A DNA stretch of 64,000 nucleotides, from assembly GCF_051013375.1 (NCBI RefSeq), contig NZ_CP142125.1, one strand, 5' to 3'. Origin of the DNA: Kordia algicida. Its GTDB lineage: Bacteria > Bacteroidota > Bacteroidia > Flavobacteriales > Flavobacteriaceae. Below, piece by piece: positions 58,042-64,000 of this stretch. How positions within the stretch are numbered: the stretch's first letter is position 1; every line of letters begins with the position of its first letter. The translations under genes and the position numbers were made by a program. A model generated the notes under the pieces. The model saw only the letters and a list, made by a program, of their open reading frames with translations. It had not been told where the DNA came from and did no database searches.

Positions 58042-59157
58042 ATGAGAAATTACAGAATATACTTGTATGCGACCATAGGTTTTGTAGTGATCTACATTCT
58101 TATCATCAATCTGTTGGTAATGCCATTGACCGTAAAGTTAAAAACGACCACTATTCTAGAAAACAACATTAGTTTGGCAACGCAGGAAATACAACAAGTA
58201 AGCATTTTAGCAGGAAATAGTTTGGCAAATACTGTAGAAAAGCAAATGGTTGTAAATAGTATTCAAGAAGCGATTGCGGGAAGCGATAACGAAAGCATTT
58301 ACCTTACGGTGTTTGATTGGTCTGGAAAAATTATCAGTCATCCTGATGTCACCAAAATTGGAGAAAAAAACGAGCAAAAAAGCAATACCATTTCCAATAT
58401 GAAAAGTGTAGTGACTGCGGATGAATTATATGCACATTTACTAACGCTAGAATCATATGACAAACATACTTCGGAAGTCATTGCCATGCGATCTATTTCA
58501 AATTCCGACTTACTCATTGCAGCACATGTAAACATTGAAAACATACACTTTCAGATTAACGCGTTTAAAGATCAAGTAAAAACAGTTTTTCTAATTTTGG
58601 GATTAATTGTGTTGTTGCTATTGCTGATAATTCTCAGAATCATATCCATTTATTACGAACGCATTATTGACCAAAAAACGGCAAAATTGGAAGATGGCGT
58701 ATTAAATCTTTCCAAACTAAATATTTCGCTTGAAAACTATCAAAAAAGTGTTGCGGAATTGAAAATGGAATCACAAAATATTCCCGAAGCAAAAGAAAGT
58801 GAAGCAATTACAGAAGCCCCAAAACAACGCTTGCTTACGTACATTAGAAACGAATTGATGCCCATTGCTATTGAAGATATTGCGTATATTTATGTAGAAA
58901 ATTCCATCTCGTATGTCGTTCGCAAAGATGGTAAACGTTACACGGCAAACGACAGTTTAGACCAAATATATGCTTCGCTCGATTCAAAACTATTCTTCAG
59001 AGCCAACCGACAAACCATTGTAGCCATTTACGCCATTGACAAAATCATCAAATACGGCAACAGCGCGCTCAAAATAGAAATGCAACCAACTTCTGAAATT
59101 GATATCGTCATCGGAAAAAATAAGGTTTCTGCCTTTAAAAAATGGTTGGATATGTAG
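58042..59157 (+). CDS. Membrane-bound sensor with C-terminal LytTR DNA-binding domain
   Basis: The 371-residue protein has a membrane segment at about 9-29, a periplasmic domain of about 150 residues resembling a Cache/PDC sensor (SIYLTVFDWSGKIISHPDV), a second membrane segment at about 181-203, a short coiled coil, and a LytTR domain (about 262-370; IAIEDIAYIYVENSISYVV, FFRANRQTIVAI). It therefore looks like a one-component, membrane-tethered transcription factor that reads a ligand in the periplasm and binds DNA itself. It is divergent from the OB-fold/yceI/DUF5777 operon, its most likely target. Confidence 0.85.
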   Translation: MRNYRIYLYATIGFVVIYILIINLLVMPLTVKLKTTTILENNISLATQEIQQVSILAGNSLANTVEKQMVVNSIQEAIAGSDNESIYLTVFDWSGKIISHPDVTKIGEKNEQKSNTISNMKSVVTADELYAHLLTLESYDKHTSEVIAMRSISNSDLLIAAHVNIENIHFQINAFKDQVKTVFLILGLIVLLLLLIILRIISIYYERIIDQKTAKLEDGVLNLSKLNISLENYQKSVAELKMESQNIPEAKESEAITEAPKQRLLTYIRNELMPIAIEDIAYIYVENSISYVVRKDGKRYTANDSLDQIYASLDSKLFFRANRQTIVAIYAIDKIIKYGNSALKIEMQPTSEIDIVIGKNKVSAFKKWLDM

Positions 59158-59487
59158 ATTGGTGCTCAATTAAGTTATCTACACCATTTTTCAAATCAAA
59201 GAATAATCTCATAAACCTATAAACTCATAAACCTATAAACTCATAAACCTATAAACTCATAAACCTATAAACTCATAAACCTATAAACTCATAAACCTAT
59301 AAACTCATAAACTTCAAATGAATTTTAAATGTTAAATGTTGGGTGTTGAATTTTCTTTGATTAAAAACCCAAACTCACCAACTCCAAACAACTTCCCTAA
59401 AGAGCAAAATTTATGTTAATCTACTCAAAAAGTTATACCACAATTCTACATAAAATAGTATCTTAGCACGTTTTGATTAAAAATTAA
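59158..59487. other. Intergenic region with a 16-bp tandem repeat
   Basis: The unit ctcataaacctataaa is repeated about 6.5 times at 59208-59312. The rest is AT-rich with no gene. TATCTTAG near 59459 could be part of the promoter of the LOG gene that follows. Confidence 0.75.
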
Positions 59488-60183
59488 ATGAACATGAGAA
59501 AAGAAAAGAATACCAAAGGATGGAATGAAATAAAAACGAACGATTCTTGGGCACTTTTTAAAATAATGGGCGAATTCGTCAACGGATTCGAAAAAATGAG
59601 TCAAATTGGTCCGTGTGTATCTATCTTCGGATCGGCACGTACCAAACCTGACAATAAATATTACAAACTAGCACAAAAAATAGCACATACCATTGTAGAT
59701 CATGGTTACGGAGTGATTACTGGTGGTGGACCAGGAATTATGGAAGCCGGAAACAAAGGAGCGCACTTAGGCGGCGGAACTTCGGTTGGTTTAAACATCG
59801 TATTGCCATTTGAACAACACGACAATCCATACATTGATCCTGATAAAAGCATCAACTTTGATTACTTTTTTGTTCGCAAAGTAATGTTTGTAAAATACTC
59901 ACAAGGATTTGTGGTGATGCCAGGCGGATTTGGAACGTTAGACGAACTTTTTGAAGCAATTACACTCATTCAAACGAAAAAAATTGACAAATTCCCGATT
60001 ATTCTAGTTGGAACCGAATTCTGGTCTGGCTTAATGGATTGGGTTAAAGCAACGTTGCTAGACAAATTTGGTAACATCAGTCCTGGAGATTTAGACTTAA
60101 TTCATATTGTTGACGATGAAACAGAAGTATTGGCTATTTTAGATGCGTTCTATAAAAAGTACAATCTCAGTCCTAACTTCTAA
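59488..60183 (+). CDS. LOG-family protein (TIGR00730-type)
   Basis: The 231-residue protein has the Rossmann-fold motifs of the LOG family: VSIFGSART, GYGVITGGGPGIMEAGNKGA and the catalytic-type PGGFGTLDELFEA. Relatives release cytokinin bases from their ribotides or act as nucleotide 5'-monophosphate nucleosidases. A second Met two codons in (MRKEK) is a possible start. It lies 40 bp before the next gene on the same strand. Confidence 0.93.
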   Translation: MNMRKEKNTKGWNEIKTNDSWALFKIMGEFVNGFEKMSQIGPCVSIFGSARTKPDNKYYKLAQKIAHTIVDHGYGVITGGGPGIMEAGNKGAHLGGGTSVGLNIVLPFEQHDNPYIDPDKSINFDYFFVRKVMFVKYSQGFVVMPGGFGTLDELFEAITLIQTKKIDKFPIILVGTEFWSGLMDWVKATLLDKFGNISPGDLDLIHIVDDETEVLAILDAFYKKYNLSPNF

Positions 60184-60223
60184 CAAGAAGTTTTGTAGAA
60201 TAATTGCACCCGAAAAAGAAAAA

Positions 60224-61489
60224 ATGAAAAAAAAACTACTCATCCTTTGCTTGCTATGCTTAGGGTTCAAACAATTAACAGCTCAGGAAAATATCAAGAC
60301 GATGTTTTACAATCTCTTGAATTTTCCTGAATTGTCGCTTGATCGATTAGACGAATTGGAAATCATTATTTCCGATTATCAACCTGATTTATTCATGGTT
60401 TGTGAGCTCAACGACCAATTTGGCGCAGGATTAATTTTAAATCGATTGCAAATGATTAATCCTAACTATGCGCAAGCTATATATTTTAATAATACTTCAG
60501 ATGATAACGGAAGTGATTCTAATTTATTACAAAACCTAATCTATTATGACAGCTCTAAATTTATCTTAGAAGGACAAGACATCATTACAACCAATTTACG
60601 GGATTTTAACAGATATACCTTAAAATTAAATACCGTAAATCAAGCGACCAATCCTATTCGTTTGGAAGTATTTGTAACGCATTTAAAAGCAGGAAACTCA
60701 CCAGAAGATGAACTGCTCCGTTTTCTAATGGTGGAAGAATTTGTTTCCTATCTTTCTACGATTGATCCAAATAGTAAAGTTTTATTAGCTGGCGATTTAA
60801 ACTTATACACAAGTAACGACATTACATTTCAAAAATTAATTGATGTTACCAATGCCATTCCGTTGGTAGATCCAATCAATCGTTTGGGCGATTGGCATAC
60901 CAACAGCGCGTTTTTGGATGTATTGACACAATCTACCCGTACACAAGGTGGTTTGGGTGGTGCTTCTGGCGGATTTGACGATCGTTTTGATTTCATTTTA
61001 ACCTCTGGAAACGTATTGACAAACTCAGACTTGTACTATGTTCCAAACTCATACAAATCGTATGGAAACAACTTAAATCCAAACTGTTACAATCGCGCTA
61101 TCAATTCATCAGATTGTGCAGAAGTGCCAGGTTCTGGTGTAAGTTATTCTCAAACTCTACGCAATGCTTTACACGACATGAGCGATCATTTACCTGTAGT
61201 CATGGAATTGGAAACCAATGAGCAATTACTCAGCACTACCGAATTTACAGCGACAAACACATTACAGTTTATTCGTGGGAACGTAACAAACAATCAATTG
61301 GATTTTGTGTTAAATTCCTCCCAAACAGACAATAAATATGTGATATATGATGTTTTAGCACAAAAATTGATGTCAGGAACGATAGAAAATAACGATATTA
61401 CAAGCGTAGATGTTTCTAACCTACCTACAGGCATCTACTATTTAAAAATTAATAATTACACAGAAACTAAAAAATTTATCAAAAGATAA
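60224..61489 (+). CDS. Secreted endonuclease/exonuclease/phosphatase-family protein with type IX sorting domain
   Basis: The start is set at 60224 because MKKKLLILCLLCLGFKQLTAQ is a signal peptide; the longer frame from 60143 overlaps the LOG gene. The catalytic domain shows the EEP pattern: MFYNLLNF, FMVCELND (metal Glu), FVTHLKAG, LLAGDLNLYTSNDITF (Asp, Asn), FDDRFDFILTSG and MSDHLPVVMEL (Asp, His). The C-terminal part (about 345-421) is a type A sorting domain ending LPTGIYYLKINNYTETKKFI, so it is probably a type IX system cargo. It may be an extracellular nuclease or phosphodiesterase. Confidence 0.9.
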   Translation: MKKKLLILCLLCLGFKQLTAQENIKTMFYNLLNFPELSLDRLDELEIIISDYQPDLFMVCELNDQFGAGLILNRLQMINPNYAQAIYFNNTSDDNGSDSNLLQNLIYYDSSKFILEGQDIITTNLRDFNRYTLKLNTVNQATNPIRLEVFVTHLKAGNSPEDELLRFLMVEEFVSYLSTIDPNSKVLLAGDLNLYTSNDITFQKLIDVTNAIPLVDPINRLGDWHTNSAFLDVLTQSTRTQGGLGGASGGFDDRFDFILTSGNVLTNSDLYYVPNSYKSYGNNLNPNCYNRAINSSDCAEVPGSGVSYSQTLRNALHDMSDHLPVVMELETNEQLLSTTEFTATNTLQFIRGNVTNNQLDFVLNSSQTDNKYVIYDVLAQKLMSGTIENNDITSVDVSNLPTGIYYLKINNYTETKKFIKR

Positions 61490-61490
61490 T

Positions 61491-64000
61491 TTGAATACAA
61501 TACGCACCCAACTCGGAATCTACTTACTGTTACTCTTTAGCATTACTGCTTTTGGGCAACATAAAAATAAAGTGACAGCTACGCTAAATGTGGAAAGCAA
61601 TACCATGCTTGTCGTTCAAAATATTACCTACGTGAACGAAACAGGCACTACACTTTCTGAAATCTACTTGAACGATTGGAATCATGCTTTTTCAAGGAAA
61701 GATACGCCACTAGCCAAAAGATTTGCAGAAGAATTCCACCGAAATTTTCATCTTTCACCTGAAAAAAAACGTGGAAACACACAAGTCAATCAAATAGAAG
61801 TCAATGGAAATTCGCTCAACTGGGAACGCGTAGAAAAACAAATTGATATTATTAAAGTAACGCTCAATCAGCCGTTACAGCCTAATGAAACTGTTACAAT
61901 CAACCTTAATTACGAGGTAAAACTTCCGTATGATGAATTTACCCGATATGGATTTACACGTGAAGGTGATTTTAATTTGCGCTATTGGTACATGACGCCT
62001 GCAGCATACCGAGATGGCTGGGTTTTATACAGTAACAAAAATCTGGACGATTTATACACAGAACAAGCTACGCACGAACTTACGTTGGTAATTCCTAAAA
62101 AGTTTACAGTAGTTTCGAGTGCTGACACGATGGTAAACGACGAAAACGGAACGGTACAACTTATCGCAAAAGACGTCAAAGAAATTACTATTTTATTACG
62201 TCAAAACTCCGAATTTAAAACATTTCAAACTGATAAAGTAAACATTACTACAAACTTAGATCCGTACCAACTTGATGAGAAGAAACAAGCCATTGCCATT
62301 GATAAAGTAGTGCAATTCATCCATGAAAAATTAGGAGAGTTTCCTAGAGAAAACATGATGATTTCCAAAATTGATGATCGAAAAAATCCTGTGTATGGAT
62401 TGGGACAATTGCCTTCTTTTGTACGTCCTTTTACGGATGACTTCCAATATGAAATAAAAGTCCTTAAAGCTATTTTGACAAAGAATTTAGAAGAATCTTT
62501 ATGGATGGACACGCGTACGGAAAAGTGGATTTCGGATGCCATAGAAACGTATATGTTGATGGTATATGCGGAAACCTATTATCCAAACATGAAACTTACA
62601 GGCGGATTATCGAAAATTTGGGGAATTCGTTCGTATGAATTTGCCAAATTGGAATTCAACGATCAATATCCGTTTTTATACATGTTGATGGCGCGTAAAA
62701 ACATCGATCAACCTTTAAATACATCGAAAGATTCATTGACAAAATTCAATAATAATATTGCCAACAAATACAAAGCTGGAGTTGGACTCAAATATTTAAA
62801 ATCGTATTTTGATGAACGTGTAATTGACGATTTTATCAAAGAATTTTATGCTAAAAATCGTTTGCAACAAGCTACGCGAGCAGACTTTGAAACTTTGCTA
62901 AAATCGAAAGCGCCAAAAGATATCGATTGGTATTTTAACAACTACGTAGATTCCAGAAAACGAATTGATTATAAAATCAAGAAAGTAGAAAAAACAGAAG
63001 ATTCACTACAAGTAACCATCAAAAATAAATACGATGCCAACTTCCCTATTTCACTATTTGGAATCAAAAATGATACGGTAGTTTCAAAGTATTGGGTAAC
63101 CGATGTCGGAAAAAAGAAAACCGTAACCATTCCACGAGAAGGCATTGATCGCCTCGTATTAAACTACGACAAAATCATTCCAGAGTTTAACCAACGAGAC
63201 AACTGGAAATCATTAAATGGTTTCTTTGCAAACAATAAAAAATTGCGCTTTACCTTCTTTAAAGACGCCGAAAACCCACATTACAATCAAATATTCTTTG
63301 TTCCTGTTGCACGATTCAATCTTTATGACGGATTTACACCAGGAATGCGACTATACAACAAAGTATTTCTTACCAAACGTCTTTTGTACGACTTTAAACC
63401 TTCGTACGGATTACGCTCTAAGCAATTGGTAGGTTCGGGAAGTATTTCGTATCGACATGATATTGAAAGTACCAAAAGTGACTTGTATTTTGTACGTTTT
63501 ACCGCAGGTGGAAATTACTTTAATTATGCGGAAGACTTGACATATACGCGATTAGTTCCAAAAATTACCTTCGGATTTCGAAATCCTGATTTTAGATCGA
63601 ATCAAAAAGAATTTATCGATTTACGCTATGTCATTGTACAGCGTGAGCAACCTGAAATTCCAGATCCTACGTTAGATAATGAACCAAATTACAGTGTATT
63701 TAACGCACGTTATGTATACTCAAATCCTGATCCAATTCGTCACATGGTTTGGTTTACTGATTTTCAAATCACCAAACGTTTTTCTAAAGTTTCTTTTAAC
63801 TTAGACTACCGAAAACTATTTAGAGACAACCGACAACTTAACGTCCGTTTCTTCTTTGGTAAGTTTTTATTTAATGATACCAATTCAGACTTTTTCAGCT
63901 TTGCGCTAGATAGACCAACCGATTATTTATTCGATTACAATTATTACGGACGATCAGAAGACACTGGATTATTCAGTCAGCAATTAATCGTTGCCGAAGG
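61491..64000 (+). CDS. Degenerate M1-peptidase-like protein with C-terminal beta-barrel-like region (partial)
   Basis: The frame opens with a TTG at 61491, two bases after the previous stop, and runs off the right edge (836 codons). It begins with a signal peptide (LGIYLLLLFSITAFGQ). The first 450 residues follow the M1 aminopeptidase layout: an N-terminal beta sandwich with ENTMLV-like NTMLVVQNITYVNETG, RYWYMTPAAYRDGWVLYS, then a helical domain. The region where HExxH should lie reads FQYEIKVLKAILTKNLEES, and the WLNEG-like site is WISDAIETY, so the zinc site looks lost. The later part is beta-strand rich, as in outer-membrane barrels. A non-catalytic envelope protein is likely. Confidence 0.75.
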   Translation, partial: MNTIRTQLGIYLLLLFSITAFGQHKNKVTATLNVESNTMLVVQNITYVNETGTTLSEIYLNDWNHAFSRKDTPLAKRFAEEFHRNFHLSPEKKRGNTQVNQIEVNGNSLNWERVEKQIDIIKVTLNQPLQPNETVTINLNYEVKLPYDEFTRYGFTREGDFNLRYWYMTPAAYRDGWVLYSNKNLDDLYTEQATHELTLVIPKKFTVVSSADTMVNDENGTVQLIAKDVKEITILLRQNSEFKTFQTDKVNITTNLDPYQLDEKKQAIAIDKVVQFIHEKLGEFPRENMMISKIDDRKNPVYGLGQLPSFVRPFTDDFQYEIKVLKAILTKNLEESLWMDTRTEKWISDAIETYMLMVYAETYYPNMKLTGGLSKIWGIRSYEFAKLEFNDQYPFLYMLMARKNIDQPLNTSKDSLTKFNNNIANKYKAGVGLKYLKSYFDERVIDDFIKEFYAKNRLQQATRADFETLLKSKAPKDIDWYFNNYVDSRKRIDYKIKKVEKTEDSLQVTIKNKYDANFPISLFGIKNDTVVSKYWVTDVGKKKTVTIPREGIDRLVLNYDKIIPEFNQRDNWKSLNGFFANNKKLRFTFFKDAENPHYNQIFFVPVARFNLYDGFTPGMRLYNKVFLTKRLLYDFKPSYGLRSKQLVGSGSISYRHDIESTKSDLYFVRFTAGGNYFNYAEDLTYTRLVPKITFGFRNPDFRSNQKEFIDLRYVIVQREQPEIPDPTLDNEPNYSVFNARYVYSNPDPIRHMVWFTDFQITKRFSKVSFNLDYRKLFRDNRQLNVRFFFGKFLFNDTNSDFFSFALDRPTDYLFDYNYYGRSEDTGLFSQQLIVAE

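Noticed and set aside
1..64000. tRNA or rRNA genes
   Set aside because: On reading I saw no T-loop-like GGTTCRANNCC stretch in a cloverleaf context and no rRNA-like sequence, though a tRNA scan was not possible.

Overview
The window reads as chromosome of a marine-type member of the Flavobacteriaceae (Bacteroidota). The evidence is AT-rich DNA, type IX secretion (a PorQ homologue plus two secreted proteins with C-terminal sorting domains), Bacteroidota-style lipoproteins, head-GIN and DUF4097 proteins, GG-leader peptides, and a TAnnTTTG-like promoter at uvrA. Kordia or a close relative would fit, but the genus cannot be settled from sequence alone.

Layout. 0-4 kb: porQ (cut by the window edge), a nested palindromic repeat, and lon. 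4-7 kb: an ECF sigma / membrane anti-sigma-like / DUF4097 / head-GIN operon. 7.1-8.5 kb: a complete IS3-family element with a frameshift signal and a 3-bp target duplication. 8.5-13.6 kb: lipoproteins, a frameshifted UMF1-type MFS transporter, an M48 protease and an alpha/beta hydrolase. 13.8-17.7 kb: two GG-leader, five-cysteine peptide precursors on either side of a GH31 glucosidase; one (55 codons) is easily missed. 18.2-23.8 kb: glgB, maltokinase and glgE. 23.8-31.5 kb: an accessory island. 31.5-34 kb: glgC and a GT4 glgM/glgA-type synthase. 34-36 kb: a frameshifted msrB, a UDG-like protein and a DUF1572 protein. 36-43.3 kb: nine co-directional genes, mostly membrane proteins, including an arrestin-like protein translationally coupled to a P-loop NTPase. 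43.4-46.1 kb: a kinase-like protein, an RskA-like anti-sigma, an ECF sigma and a divergent fasciclin protein. 46.3-64 kb: a tudor-like protein, a DUF4846 lipoprotein, a reprolysin-like type IX cargo protease, uvrA, a nonsense-interrupted membrane gene, an OB-fold/YceI/DUF5777 operon divergent from a membrane-bound LytTR regulator, a LOG protein, a type IX cargo nuclease/phosphatase, and a degenerate M1-peptidase-like protein running off the end.

How genes work together. GlgC, the GT4 synthase, GlgE, maltokinase and GlgB make up a GlgE-type alpha-glucan pathway running through maltose 1-phosphate. It is split in two by the island. The island holds five single-gene units, all on the opposite strand. 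Each is followed by a related repeat, and at least two are bracketed by gene-specific complementary core sequences, as integron cassettes are. An IS1182-type element sits inside one of the repeats (TSD CCGT). No integrase is in the window. This cassette-like array, the two orphan RiPP precursors, and a MITE-like family with AACGT(C/G)AGTTCGA ends (three copies) are the parts most worth a second look.
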